The position numbers and the translations under genes were made by a program. Positions 53,528 through 62,920 of a DNA stretch of 64,000 nt are shown here, piece by piece. Source of the stretch: an uncultured Bacteroidales bacterium (lineage in GTDB: Bacteria; Bacteroidota; Bacteroidia; Bacteroidales; Salinivirgaceae); the NCBI GenBank assembly GCA_937981765.1, contig CALJOM010000006.1, positions 124,001 to 188,000 on the forward strand, in the 5' to 3' direction. Position 1 is the stretch's first letter. Each line of letters begins with the position of its first letter. The notes under the pieces are model-generated. The model did not search any database, was not told the origin of the DNA, and saw nothing but the letters and a program-made list of their open reading frames with translations.

Positions 53528-56332
53528 TTATTCGAAAATAACCTTAGAAGTGAATTCACCCAATGTTTTTGTTTTTATTTTCAGCAGATAAATTCCTTTT
53601 GAAATGGATGGCCTACGTTCCAGTCTAAAAGAGTTAAATCCTGGAAAAATCGTTTCTTTTTGAGTGATTAACAATCTGCCGGTTAGGTCGTAAAGTGTGA
53701 TAACGGCTTTTTCCGTCTCCGTTGCATTGATTTGTAAATTTATCCCCGAGGAGGTGGGATTCGGATAAATCTTAATGTAATCTTCTGATTTTGTTTGATT
53801 TTTAGTAATGCCAACGGTATAAACACTGTCGGTGACGATTCGTTGAGAGGTATAGAGACGATATTCTCCCGGGGCAAATGTGAATGATTGAGCAGGGGCG
53901 GAGATGCTTATGGAGTCTTGGGTAAAGAATTCATACCATGTCCCGGTGGCTGGAAATGTGATTGCAACATTGGCTTGCTGAATGTCAAAATTCCCTATTA
54001 CAACGGCTTTCATGTTGGGGTGAATGAGAACTATAAACTTTTGAGCACCCGAGAGTGAGGTTTGAAAATCGTTGGTGGAAAATACAGGATAACGTCTTCG
54101 TAGGTGTATTAATTTAGCGTAGGTATTGTGGAGGTTCCAACGTAAAGGGTCATTCATATAGTACCATCGTACCGGTTTTCGACCTGTACGTCCGTTATAG
54201 TCGATAGAAACATCGTAACCAAGCTCCCCAAATTGCCATATCATTTTTGGCCCGGGAATAGTAAAAAAGAATGCTGCAGCCAGCTCGCAGCGTTTTAGGG
54301 CAATATTTAAATTTTTAACATTATGAGAAGGATTGGAACTGTTGCCGTATTGAAGGTTTTTATACATAAGGCGCTCTTCGTCGTGGCTTTCCATATATCC
54401 CACCAAATGGGGAACTGTCCATCCACGAGCTTTGTATGAAATTCCCGAAAAATTTGAATTGGAAAGCCACCCCATAGTAGCTTCGTTGTAATTGTAGTTC
54501 ATGTTGCCCCAAATTAGCATCCCTTTCCCTTGGTTAGCACGGTATTCGGCCAGTTCTTTTTCTTCGCTATTTTCGCAAAAGTGTTCCAAAATTACATAAG
54601 CGTTGGGGTTAACTTGCCATATCTGATCGGCCATACGTTTAAGATGGAAAATTCTTTGAGAATCGTAATTGGAACCTTGATTATCGGTTTGATTGTTAGT
54701 GAATCCTTTGGTGAAGTCGAACCGAAAACCGTCAACTTTAAATTCTTCTAGCCAGTAACGGTTAATTCGGTCAATGAGTTCCTGGGTATGAGGGGATGCA
54801 TGGTTGAAGTCGTATCCCCAGCACCATGGTTGATGAGGGCATGTTTCATTATACCAAGGGTTTTGTGCTGTTGGTTGTCCCCATTGTCCCGCATTGGCGT
54901 TGAAATACATTTGGACAAAAGGGCTCTGTCCAAAGGAGTGATTTAACACCATATCGATAATTACAGCGATTCCTCTGGCGTGGCATTCGTCGATAAATTG
55001 TTTGTAGTCGTTTTTAGTGCCATAGGCTTTATCGGGTGCGAAATAAAAACTTGGATTATAGCCCCAACTATCGTTGCCTTCGAATTCGTTAACAGGCATT
55101 AATTCTATGACATTAATTCCAAGGTCGTGCAAATAGTCGAGTTTTTGTCGAACTTCCTTTATATCGCTGCTTTCCACAAAGTCGCGGATATGGAGTTCGT
55201 AGATAATTAAATTTTCCTTTGGAGGAGGTGTAAAATTGGTTGTTTGCCAAACATACGCCTCAGGTTGGGTTCTGAAAACGGAGGCTATTCCGGTGGTTTT
55301 TCCTTCGGGATAGGCAATAAGGTTGGGATAGGTGGTGTTGGGTATATTTTTGTCGTTCCACGGATCGCTTACCTTGTCGGTGTAGGGATCTGCTAGCCGT
55401 AATTGTCCATCGATCCAGTATTGGTAAATGTATTCTCGGTTAGGATCAAGGTTCGATAGCGTTATCCAATAGTGTTTTCCGTCGGGTGTTCGGTTCATAT
55501 AGGTTTGGTCTGTTGCCATCCAGTTAGAGTGGTCGCCAATGGCGAAAACAAACGATTTAAGAGCCGGAGGATCGTGAAGCACCAAGGTTATTTCATTAGT
55601 TTCTGTGTAATTGATGCCTGGTTTAACTTCTGCCGGTAGTGATGAAATGGTAACATCCCTGCGTACGTAGATAGCCAACGAATCGGCTACGGTGTTGTTG
55701 GCGGTTGTCCCAACAGCTTTTATCCAGTGGGTGCCGTATTGTGTTGTGGTGAACTGATAGGATATGTTGTTTTGAGTAGTTTGTTGAACCTGGGTTTGGT
55801 TAACGTACAGGGAGAGCGTTTCGGTACCGTTGGCGGCAACTTGAACGTTGACAGGTTGATTGATTTCAAACAAAGAGCTGAATAGTGTGGGAGAAGTTAT
55901 TTTGACCGTAATTCCTTCAGCCACAACATCGATGTAGAGATTGCCGGTTTGTGCATTTGCCGTGGAATTCCTGAATACAAAGGCCATTTTTTTTATCACG
56001 GCAGAAGAGGGGGTGGAGTAAAATGCCTTTACCGAGGGAGTAATTTTTAACTGATAGGTGTTGGCAGAGATTCTGGTAAGTCCTGGTTGGGTACTGTTGT
56101 TTCCCCAGGTTCCGATGACGTATTGCCACGAGGAGCTTCCCTCGAGAATTACGCCTGTGTGCGTATAAACGGTCCCAGTGTAATTTTCCAGTGGAGTTCC
56201 GGTTGCATTAAAAACAATTGTTACGGAATCGGATGCGGTGGGAAGTGTTGGCGTTGAAGTGATAGTCTGTGCACGAAGACCTAAAGAATAAAGGGTCAAT
56301 ATGCAGAACCAAAATGTTAAAGTCTTTGTCAT
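53528..56332 (-). CDS. Secreted GH13 alpha-amylase with T9SS sorting domain
   Basis: 934 residues. Signal peptide (cleavage after LRAQ), N-terminal immunoglobulin-like/CBM-type region to about residue 370, including 'DRHSNWMATDQTYMNRTPDG'-like 'IGDHSNWMATD'. The GH13 barrel runs ~375-780 with 'VIELMPVNEF', 'GIAVIIDMVLNH', nucleophile Asp in 'GFRFDFTKGF' (~538), acid/base Glu in 'YVILEHFCEN' (~584) and 'MESHDEERL' (~648). All catalytic residues are kept. The last ~75 residues are a Por sorting domain ('IKIYPNPTSSGINLQI', 'SKGIYLLKIKTK'), so it is exported to the surface. It follows the antiporter by 21 bp on the minus strand. Confidence 0.93.
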   Translation of the reverse strand: MTKTLTFWFCILTLYSLGLRAQTITSTPTLPTASDSVTIVFNATGTPLENYTGTVYTHTGVILEGSSSWQYVIGTWGNNSTQPGLTRISANTYQLKITPSVKAFYSTPSSAVIKKMAFVFRNSTANAQTGNLYIDVVAEGITVKITSPTLFSSLFEINQPVNVQVAANGTETLSLYVNQTQVQQTTQNNISYQFTTTQYGTHWIKAVGTTANNTVADSLAIYVRRDVTISSLPAEVKPGINYTETNEITLVLHDPPALKSFVFAIGDHSNWMATDQTYMNRTPDGKHYWITLSNLDPNREYIYQYWIDGQLRLADPYTDKVSDPWNDKNIPNTTYPNLIAYPEGKTTGIASVFRTQPEAYVWQTTNFTPPPKENLIIYELHIRDFVESSDIKEVRQKLDYLHDLGINVIELMPVNEFEGNDSWGYNPSFYFAPDKAYGTKNDYKQFIDECHARGIAVIIDMVLNHSFGQSPFVQMYFNANAGQWGQPTAQNPWYNETCPHQPWCWGYDFNHASPHTQELIDRINRYWLEEFKVDGFRFDFTKGFTNNQTDNQGSNYDSQRIFHLKRMADQIWQVNPNAYVILEHFCENSEEKELAEYRANQGKGMLIWGNMNYNYNEATMGWLSNSNFSGISYKARGWTVPHLVGYMESHDEERLMYKNLQYGNSSNPSHNVKNLNIALKRCELAAAFFFTIPGPKMIWQFGELGYDVSIDYNGRTGRKPVRWYYMNDPLRWNLHNTYAKLIHLRRRYPVFSTNDFQTSLSGAQKFIVLIHPNMKAVVIGNFDIQQANVAITFPATGTWYEFFTQDSISISAPAQSFTFAPGEYRLYTSQRIVTDSVYTVGITKNQTKSEDYIKIYPNPTSSGINLQINATETEKAVITLYDLTGRLLITQKETIFPGFNSFRLERRPSISKGIYLLKIKTKTLGEFTSKVIFE

Positions 56333-56353
56333 GATGCTTATGGTTTTTTGGAA

Positions 56354-58501
56354 TTAACGTCTAAAAATTTTTGCAAAAGTTTGTCCTAGTTCATCAAACA
56401 TTTCCAGAGGCTCTGTCATTGATGCATTCGTTAGATTGATTGCATTGGCAGAACCTGGGTTGATTTGTTCGGGGTAGAAAAGTATAACACTGTTGTTTGA
56501 AAAATATTTATCGATGTAGTAGGGGATACGTTCCATATTTTTGTGATATGAGGGATTTTTTTCTCGGCTCATGGCCACAATAAGTGCATCATCGGGTCGT
56601 ACATCGCGAGCTATAATAAGAAAATCGTACCAATTGTCGAAGATTTTGAATGTGGCTTCAATAGGATATTTGGTAGTGATTTTTCTAATCGTGTTTGAAG
56701 TAGCCTGGGTACAATAGAAGGTTATTTTTCCGCCGGAGTTTATTGCTAGTTTCCAAATGTGAGCCAACCATTTGGCAAATCCAATCTCGCGTTCGGCATT
56801 GCGGGGAATTACCACAAGGTGTTTTTTTATGGTCGATATTGGTTGTGCAGGTCGGTAAATTACCGTTGTAACATTTGATTTTTTAAGGATACTGTTGAGT
56901 GGTTCGTTGTTAATAAAATTAGACAAGGTGGTTTGACTTTCTAATCCGATAAGAATATCGGTAATTTTTTGCTCTTTTATTACGTTTGAAATAGCTGTGG
57001 CAATACCGATATCCGACCTTAAAATACTGGTAAGTGATATATCGGCAGCTGCAATAGTTTTGCTGGCTTTCTCCATAATCCTTCGTGCTTCCTGAACTTC
57101 GGGAGAATCGATTTCATCTTCTGATGGGATTACTTTTAAGAGAAAAATGCCATCCTTGTTTTCCTTTGATTTGAAGATGGTTGTAAATTCAATAGATTCA
57201 TCTAACGGCTGGTTTTTTAATAAAGGGATGAGTATTTTTTCAGGGTTTGTTTCGGTTTGTCCTTGATTGTCTTCGTTTAATTCCATGGAAAGGTTTTCGC
57301 CGCCTTTTTGGGCCTGGAAGGTGGCAATGGTGCATGTTATAAGAATCATTACTATGACTCCGTTTAAAATACTTTCGTTTAGAAGGCGTATTGGTTCACC
57401 GGTTTCGGTGTGACCAATAATTACGTTGTAGCCAACTAACACGGCTGCTAAGGTTGCAGCAGCCTGTGCATTGCTTAAACCGAATATTATTCGGCGTTCA
57501 TCCACCGTCATTTTATAGGTTTTTTGAGTTAACCATGCAGCCATATATTTTGAAATGGTAGCTACGGTGGTTATAACTACGGCAACCTTTAAAGTTTCAT
57601 ATCCTTTGAAGAATACCCGGTAATCTAATAACATTCCGACACTAATAAGGAAGAAGGGAATAAAAATGGCATTTCCCACAAATTCGATACGGTTCATTAA
57701 GGGAGAGGTGGAGGGAATTAAACGGTTGAGAGCAAGTCCTGCCAGGAATGCTCCGATAATAGCTTCCACTCCTGCAAATTCTACCAATACAGCTCCCAAA
57801 AAAACCATTACCAAAATAAAAATGAATTGAGATACCGAGTCTTCATAACGTTTTAAAAACCAACGGCCTATGATAGGAAACACCCACAGGATTATGAATC
57901 CAACTAAAAGAAGGGCAATGGAGAGTGTGGTCCAGTATGCCGAGTCGGTGGTTCCGGTAGCCATTCCAACAATAATAGCCAATACCAGCAGGGCCAGGGT
58001 GTCGGTAATTACAGTTCCGCCAACTGCAATAGTAACCGCACGTGTTTTAATCACTCCTAATCTACTCAAAATAGGATAGGCAATCAACGTGTGCGATGCA
58101 AACATACTGGCCAATAGTATGGAGGTAAGAATCGAAAAATTAAGCAAATACAAACCCGCCAACGTTCCTATGGTCATTGGAATAATAAACGTATAGAGCC
58201 CAAAGATTATGCTTTTAGGGCCGTTTTTCTTAAAGTCGGAAATGTTTATTTCCAGTCCGGCTAAAAACATTATGTATAAAAGCCCTGCCGTTCCGGATAA
58301 AATAATTCCGCTGTCGCGAAGTATTAAGTTAAATCCGTTAGGTCCTATGATTGCTCCGGCAATAATTAATCCTAGGATCTGGGGGATTCTTATTTTGTTG
58401 AACAAAATAGGGGCAATAAGGATAATCATTAAAATTACCAAGAACTTCAGAACAGGATTGCTCAATGGCAATGTTAGATCAGGGGCGGTTACTAGAAACA
58501 T
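56354..58501 (-). CDS. Kef-type cation/proton antiporter with USP-like C-terminal domain
   Basis: 715 residues from ATG 58501; a TTG 10 codons upstream would also be in frame. Residues ~10-400 contain about 12 membrane helices of the CPA2 fold ('IPQILGLIIAGAIIGPNGF', 'AGVEAIIGAFLAGLALNRLIP', 'RIIFGLSNAQAAATLAAVLVG'). The rest is cytosolic and includes two universal-stress-like segments, for example 'KNQPLDESIEFTTIF' and 'HLVVIPRNAEREIGFAKWL'. It should exchange K+ or Na+ for H+, perhaps gated by the C-terminus. It lies between pfkA (terminator at 58560-58582) and the T9SS amylase. Confidence 0.88.
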   Translation of the reverse strand: MFLVTAPDLTLPLSNPVLKFLVILMIILIAPILFNKIRIPQILGLIIAGAIIGPNGFNLILRDSGIILSGTAGLLYIMFLAGLEINISDFKKNGPKSIIFGLYTFIIPMTIGTLAGLYLLNFSILTSILLASMFASHTLIAYPILSRLGVIKTRAVTIAVGGTVITDTLALLVLAIIVGMATGTTDSAYWTTLSIALLLVGFIILWVFPIIGRWFLKRYEDSVSQFIFILVMVFLGAVLVEFAGVEAIIGAFLAGLALNRLIPSTSPLMNRIEFVGNAIFIPFFLISVGMLLDYRVFFKGYETLKVAVVITTVATISKYMAAWLTQKTYKMTVDERRIIFGLSNAQAAATLAAVLVGYNVIIGHTETGEPIRLLNESILNGVIVMILITCTIATFQAQKGGENLSMELNEDNQGQTETNPEKILIPLLKNQPLDESIEFTTIFKSKENKDGIFLLKVIPSEDEIDSPEVQEARRIMEKASKTIAAADISLTSILRSDIGIATAISNVIKEQKITDILIGLESQTTLSNFINNEPLNSILKKSNVTTVIYRPAQPISTIKKHLVVIPRNAEREIGFAKWLAHIWKLAINSGGKITFYCTQATSNTIRKITTKYPIEATFKIFDNWYDFLIIARDVRPDDALIVAMSREKNPSYHKNMERIPYYIDKYFSNNSVILFYPEQINPGSANAINLTNASMTEPLEMFDELGQTFAKIFRR

Positions 58502-58559
58502 ATATAGATACTGGTGTTGATTTGGGCTCAATATACAGAAAATTGCCGGAAAATAAAAA

Positions 58560-58582
58560 TCCCCTATCTATCGGATAGGGGA
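58560..58582 (-). terminator. Terminator of pfkA
   Basis: On the minus strand TCCCCTATC pairs with GATAGGGGA around a 5-base loop, followed by ATTTTTATTTT. It separates pfkA from the antiporter transcript. Confidence 0.85.
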
Positions 58583-58589
58583 GGGGTCA

Positions 58590-59684
58590 TTAATCGCCAA
58601 ACGATATACCAATACCTCGTGCTGTTTTTACCAGTTGCCCATCGGGATTTACCAGATTTGGTCGGTTAATGGCATCTTTAAGTGGTACAGATATGATATC
58701 GGGGTGTCTATAAGCAACCATCTCTCCGAATCTTCCTGCCAGTACCATTTCAAATGCCTTAACTCCAAATTGTGTGGCCAATATACGGTCGTAGGCAATT
58801 GGAATTCCTCCTCTTTGAAGATGGCCGAGAACGGTTTGCCGAATATCTCCCTCAAAACCTGCTTCTTTGATTTGCTGTGCCAGAACGGCAGAAATACCCC
58901 CTAATTGAAGATTTGAATAGCCAACTTCCTCGCTTTTCTTGGCAGATATTGAGCCATTTATGGGTTTTGCCCCTTCCGCAACAACAATAATGGCATGGCC
59001 TTTTCCTCGTGAATAACGTTGTTTTAACCGTTCAACCACTTTGTTGATATCGTAGGGTATCTCCGGAATCAAACACACCTCAGCGCCTCCTGCAATAGCG
59101 GCATTTAAAGCTATCCAACCTGTGAAACGCCCCATTACCTCCATAATTAAGACACGGTTGTGGCTGGTGGCTGTTGTTACAAGTTTGTCTACAGCTTCGG
59201 TTGCAACTTGAACGGCTGTTTGGAATCCAAAGGTAAAATCAGTTGCCGACAAGTCGTTGTCGATTGTTTTTGGTACTCCGATAATGTTGAGCCCTTTTTC
59301 GTACAGAGCTTGTGATATTTGCTGCGATCCATCGCCCCCTATATTTATTACAGCATCAATACCAAGATATTGAAGCTTTCGTATCATTTCATCGGAGCGG
59401 TCAACGTAACTCCATGAGCCATCCTTATTTTTTATTGGCCACGCAAATGGGCCGCCTTTGTTGGTGGTTTCGATGATTGTACCACCTTGGACATGAATTC
59501 CGGCTACAGCTTTTTCATCCAAAACTTTAATTTCGGTAGGTTCGCGCAGTATGCCATTAAAAGCCTCGATGCTTCCAACTACCTCCCAGTCTCTTTCCTT
59601 TGTGGCTCGCTTAACTATTGCCCTGATTACGGCATTTAATCCCGGGCAGTCGCCTCCTCCTGTTGCTATTAATACTCGTTTCAT
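58590..59684 (-). CDS. pfkA: 6-phosphofructokinase
   Basis: 364 residues. It phosphorylates fructose 6-phosphate, opposing Fbp. 'ATGGGDCPGLNAVIRAIVKRA' (~7-27) binds the phosphate donor, 'NIGGDGSQQIS' (~114) has Gly-Ser in the position that favours ATP over PPi (PPi enzymes usually have Asp-Thr/Asp), and 'PKTIDNDLSATDFTFGF' (~137) holds the catalytic Asp. It is longer than E. coli PfkA (320), like the group III/mixed-substrate subgroup. A ~145-base leader with a hairpin (59736-59761) precedes it. Confidence 0.93.
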   Translation of the reverse strand: MKRVLIATGGGDCPGLNAVIRAIVKRATKERDWEVVGSIEAFNGILREPTEIKVLDEKAVAGIHVQGGTIIETTNKGGPFAWPIKNKDGSWSYVDRSDEMIRKLQYLGIDAVINIGGDGSQQISQALYEKGLNIIGVPKTIDNDLSATDFTFGFQTAVQVATEAVDKLVTTATSHNRVLIMEVMGRFTGWIALNAAIAGGAEVCLIPEIPYDINKVVERLKQRYSRGKGHAIIVVAEGAKPINGSISAKKSEEVGYSNLQLGGISAVLAQQIKEAGFEGDIRQTVLGHLQRGGIPIAYDRILATQFGVKAFEMVLAGRFGEMVAYRHPDIISVPLKDAINRPNLVNPDGQLVKTARGIGISFGD

Positions 59685-59735
59685 TCTGTTGAATTTATTT
59701 TAAATCTGTAATTTTTGACATCTTCTCATAAAAAA

Positions 59736-59761
59736 TCGGTTGCACAATCTTGTGCAACCGA
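59736..59761 (-). promoter_or_regulatory. Terminator-like hairpin in the pfkA leader (attenuator candidate)
   Basis: Perfect 11-bp stem TCGGTTGCACA / TGTGCAACCGA with a 4-base loop, followed on the minus strand by TTTTTT, about 52 bp before the pfkA ATG. The predicted promoter is upstream at 59837-59867, so the hairpin would be transcribed before pfkA. No gene upstream on this strand needs a terminator. This is the structure expected of an attenuator, though no sensing element is identified. Confidence 0.55.
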
Positions 59762-59836
59762 CCCCATACAAATTGCTTAACCAAATCGCTCTAAGTAACT
59801 AAAACGTAAAACTAACCATTAAAAAGATCAACACTG

Positions 59837-59867
59837 CAAAAGTAACACATCACGCTTCACGAAACAA
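59837..59867 (-). promoter_or_regulatory. pfkA promoter
   Basis: Minus strand: -33 TTG (59865-59867), 20-base spacer, -7 TACTTTTG (59837-59844). The predicted start near 59830 gives a leader of about 145 bases containing the hairpin at 59736-59761. Confidence 0.6.
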
Positions 59868-59913
59868 GAGTTTAATTTGTTATATTTCTGTGATTTTTAA
59901 CGAAAACGAATTC

Positions 59914-59925
59914 GCATACGTTTGC
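59914..59925. promoter_or_regulatory. LacI-type operator candidate upstream of the lipoprotein amylase
   Basis: GCATACGTTTGC is a 12-bp palindrome with one mismatch (perfect would be GCAAACGTTTGC). It is about 70 bp before the amylase ATG and close to the divergent pfkA promoter. Related sites precede fbp and tdh. Confidence 0.45.
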
Positions 59926-59993
59926 AAAGCTTTTTTTATCGTTTTTTATTATCTTTATTTGTCAAAACTTCATTAACCTAAAAATATCAGCTT

Positions 59994-61400
59994 ATGCATT
60001 CACTTCTAAAGATTAAAGAAAAAAGCCTTGGTGCAATATCAAAAATGCTGATAATCTTGGCGTTGTGTGTTACACTTTATCTGGTGGCTTGTTCACCTAG
60101 ACCATCAGGTGAACCCAAACCATTTGCCGTTGAACATCCACAGTGGGTTTACCCTGTTACCATTTACGAGGTAAACGTTCGACAGTTTACTCCTGAGGGA
60201 ACTTTTGAAGCATTTGCCAAGCATTTGCCGCGTCTCCAGGAGTTAGGGGTCGACATTCTTTGGTTTATGCCAATTTATCCCATAGGAGAAATAAATCGAA
60301 AGGGAACTCTGGGAAGCTACTATTCGGTTAAAGATTATAAAGCCGTAAATCCTGAATTTGGAACCCTCGACGATTTTAAAGCGCTTGTGGCTCAGGCTCA
60401 TAAACTTGGAATGAAGGTAATTATTGATTGGGTTGCCAACCATTCTTCTCGCGATAATGTGTGGACACAAACCAATCCCGATTTTTATATGCGCGATTCC
60501 ACCGGAAATCTTGTATATCAATACGATTGGACGGATGTTGCTAAACTTAATTATGATAACCCTAAATTGCGAGAGGCGATGATCGATGCCCTTAAATTCT
60601 GGGTTAAAGAGGCCGATATCGATGGATTCCGCTGCGATGTCGCTTTCCTTGTGCCAACTGATTTCTGGAACGAAGCCACTCACCAGCTTAGAAAAATAAA
60701 GCCTGTATTTATGTTAGCTGAAGCCGAACACATTGAATTACTGGAATATGCTTTTAACGCAGAATATGGATGGAAATTTCACCACATGATGAACGAAATG
60801 GCTAAACAAAAACTTACTGTTGAAGATTTTGATCGGTATTTTCTCGATACGTTGGCAACATATCCTAAAAACGCCATTAAAATGCACTTTACAAGCAACC
60901 ACGACGAAAACTCATGGAACGGTACTGAATTTGAACGCATGGGCGATGCTGCGAAAACCTTCGCAGCTTTATCGTTTGTGATTCCTGGAATGCCTTTAAT
61001 TTATAACGGTCAGGAGGTTGGATTTAACCGAAGGTTGGAGTTTTTTGATAAGGACCAGATTGATTGGAACGACCAGGGTGGATTCGAAAATTTTTATAAA
61101 GAGTTGATATCGCTTAAGAAAAATAATACAGCACTTTGGGCTGCTGAAAAAGGTGCTGATATGGAGCGGATACTCACACCGGGTAGTCCATCCATTTACG
61201 CTTTCGTTCGCCGAAACGATAAAGACAAGGTGTTGGCCATTTTTAATTTTAGTTCTAACCCTGTTTTGTTTAATCTGACAAGCGATATTACTGCCGGTTC
61301 CTATAATGATGTGCTAACTAAGGAGCAATTTACCTTTAGTGGAAACGATCCTATTACTCTTCAACCTTGGGGATTTTTAATTCTTCAACCTGTCAAATAA
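59994..61400 (+). CDS. GH13 alpha-amylase family lipoprotein
   Basis: 468 residues. The N-terminus is a lipoprotein signal (MLIILALCVTLYLVAC in its second half; lipobox LVAC), so it is anchored at the cell envelope. The barrel shows 'YEVNVRQFTPEGTFEAF', 'GVDILWFMPIYPIGE', 'GMKVIIDWVANHSS', nucleophile Asp in 'IDGFRCDVAFL' (~215), acid/base Glu in 'VFMLAEAEH' (~240) and 'FTSNHDENSWNGTEFE' (~303), then a short C-terminal beta domain. All catalytic residues are present. It is smaller than the T9SS amylase and lacks a sorting tail. It would handle oligosaccharides after outer cleavage, by inference. Confidence 0.92.
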   Translation: MHSLLKIKEKSLGAISKMLIILALCVTLYLVACSPRPSGEPKPFAVEHPQWVYPVTIYEVNVRQFTPEGTFEAFAKHLPRLQELGVDILWFMPIYPIGEINRKGTLGSYYSVKDYKAVNPEFGTLDDFKALVAQAHKLGMKVIIDWVANHSSRDNVWTQTNPDFYMRDSTGNLVYQYDWTDVAKLNYDNPKLREAMIDALKFWVKEADIDGFRCDVAFLVPTDFWNEATHQLRKIKPVFMLAEAEHIELLEYAFNAEYGWKFHHMMNEMAKQKLTVEDFDRYFLDTLATYPKNAIKMHFTSNHDENSWNGTEFERMGDAAKTFAALSFVIPGMPLIYNGQEVGFNRRLEFFDKDQIDWNDQGGFENFYKELISLKKNNTALWAAEKGADMERILTPGSPSIYAFVRRNDKDKVLAIFNFSSNPVLFNLTSDITAGSYNDVLTKEQFTFSGNDPITLQPWGFLILQPVK

Positions 61401-61414
61401 ACTTGTAACCTTAG

Positions 61415-61445
61415 AAAAGGCCATCCGAGGAAAGGATGGCCTTTT
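61415..61445. terminator. Bidirectional terminator between the amylase and dgt
   Basis: 12-bp stem AAAAGGCCATCC / GGATGGCCTTTT with a 7-base loop and T-run on both sides, 14 bp after the amylase stop and ending at the dgt stop. Confidence 0.9.
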
Positions 61446-62744
61446 TTATACAATTTGTTCAGGTAAATCAATTCCATTCATTTCCCGGAAAATCCTCAAT
61501 GCTTCGAAATCCGACCTTGAAGAAATATAATCAATTATGCATCTGGTTTTTTGATAGAGGGTTCCTTCAGTGTGATATCTATCGGGTATTGTTTGTAGTA
61601 TTAGCTTCGAGATTTTCTTTTCGGGCGATAAAATAGCCTCCATATACGATTGGAGCAAGGAAGTTAAAACCTTATGCCCAACTATTTCGAGGCGTTGCAC
61701 CACTGGATGGGTATATATGCGTTTGTAGCTGATGAATTTGCATAACTCCATCGCGTTTTTTATTGGTTCGGGGAGTTTTTTGGCTAAAGAAACAAAAATA
61801 TCCCCATCCATAATTGAATAGTAGTTTTCAATAAAAATATCTGCTGAGTGGCTTACCAAAGAGTTAATCACTAGGCTTCTTAAATATGCAACCTTCTCGT
61901 TTGGATCGAGGTGTTCTGATTTTGTGTGAAAACTGTTTTGATAATCAATACTCAAAAATGGTAACCAGTATTCCAGAATTTCCTCCGTGGAAAGAATTTT
62001 CATCCGATGAGCATCTTCCATGTCCATAATCAAATACGAAATGTCGTCGGCAGCCTCTACCAAATAGACCAATGGATGTCTGCTAATCTTTCCAGATTGT
62101 TTTAATCCACATTCCTCAACAATTTTTTCAAATATTGCTCTTTCAGAAGTAAAATAGCCATATTTCATTTTGCCGGCCGCCGAAGGGTAAGGGTATTTCA
62201 CGGTTGCAGCCAAAGATGCCATGGTTAGAGAAAATCCACCAGCTCTACGACCCGGGAATTGATGCGTTAACAGCCTTAGGGCGTTAGCGTTTCCTTCAAA
62301 TCGGGTCAAATCGCTCCATTCATCATTCGAATACAAGGACTTTAAATCTTCTCTGCTGATGAAGAATGATGAAATAGAATCTTCTCCGGAATGCCCAAAA
62401 GGAGGATTTCCCAAATCGTGAGCCAGGCAAGCGGTAGAAACAATCGTTGGTAGTTCGTTAGCTAGGTTAGAATTAATATTTTGTTTCTCTATAAGAAAAT
62501 CTGCCACAATGCGTGCGAGTGAACGGCCAACACTCGCAACCTCAAGGCTATGCGTTAAGCGGTTATGTACAAAGGTTTCTTTAGGAAAAGGGAATACTTG
62601 AGTTTTACTTTGCATTTTCCTAAACTCCGGAGAAAAAATTATTCGATCGTAATCGCGCTGAAACTGAGAGCGTATATCTACCAATCCACTATCACTACGC
62701 TGGTCGTAACGAACCGGGCTTAAGAGCTTATGCCAATCCATCAT
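61446..62744 (-). CDS. dgt: Deoxyguanosinetriphosphate triphosphohydrolase (dGTPase)
   Basis: 432 residues. It cleaves dNTPs (dGTP first) to deoxynucleoside and triphosphate, and controls nucleotide pools. It is an HD-superfamily enzyme: His in 'NRLTHSLEVASVGRSLA' (H65), the HD pair in 'CLAHDLGNPPFGHSGE' (~107) and the later 'YLVEAADDISYLIMDMEDAHRM' (~228), which supplies the last metal Asp. 'SQFQRDYDRIIFSPEFRKMQSKTQVFP' at the start is typical. M1 and M2 are adjacent. A -7 box (TATCTTTG) lies at 62763-62770. Confidence 0.95.
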   Translation of the reverse strand: MMDWHKLLSPVRYDQRSDSGLVDIRSQFQRDYDRIIFSPEFRKMQSKTQVFPFPKETFVHNRLTHSLEVASVGRSLARIVADFLIEKQNINSNLANELPTIVSTACLAHDLGNPPFGHSGEDSISSFFISREDLKSLYSNDEWSDLTRFEGNANALRLLTHQFPGRRAGGFSLTMASLAATVKYPYPSAAGKMKYGYFTSERAIFEKIVEECGLKQSGKISRHPLVYLVEAADDISYLIMDMEDAHRMKILSTEEILEYWLPFLSIDYQNSFHTKSEHLDPNEKVAYLRSLVINSLVSHSADIFIENYYSIMDGDIFVSLAKKLPEPIKNAMELCKFISYKRIYTHPVVQRLEIVGHKVLTSLLQSYMEAILSPEKKISKLILQTIPDRYHTEGTLYQKTRCIIDYISSRSDFEALRIFREMNGIDLPEQIV

Positions 62745-62762
62745 CCTATCTGTTAATTATTA

Positions 62763-62770
62763 CAAAGATA
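62763..62770 (-). promoter_or_regulatory. -7 element of dgt
   Basis: TATCTTTG on the minus strand, an exact TAnnTTTG match 19 bp before the dgt ATG. The leader would be only about 11 bases. Confidence 0.5.
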
Positions 62771-62920
62771 ACCCATTCCGATAGAAAATTACCTCTATCA
62801 AATTTAATTTTGGGTTTATTGATGACAAAACCCTAGAACCAATTAAAAGTTGATGTTTGAAAGCTAATTGGTTGTGTAATGGTCATGTAATCGGCAGTAT
62901 ATAAAAATATGTAATGAATC

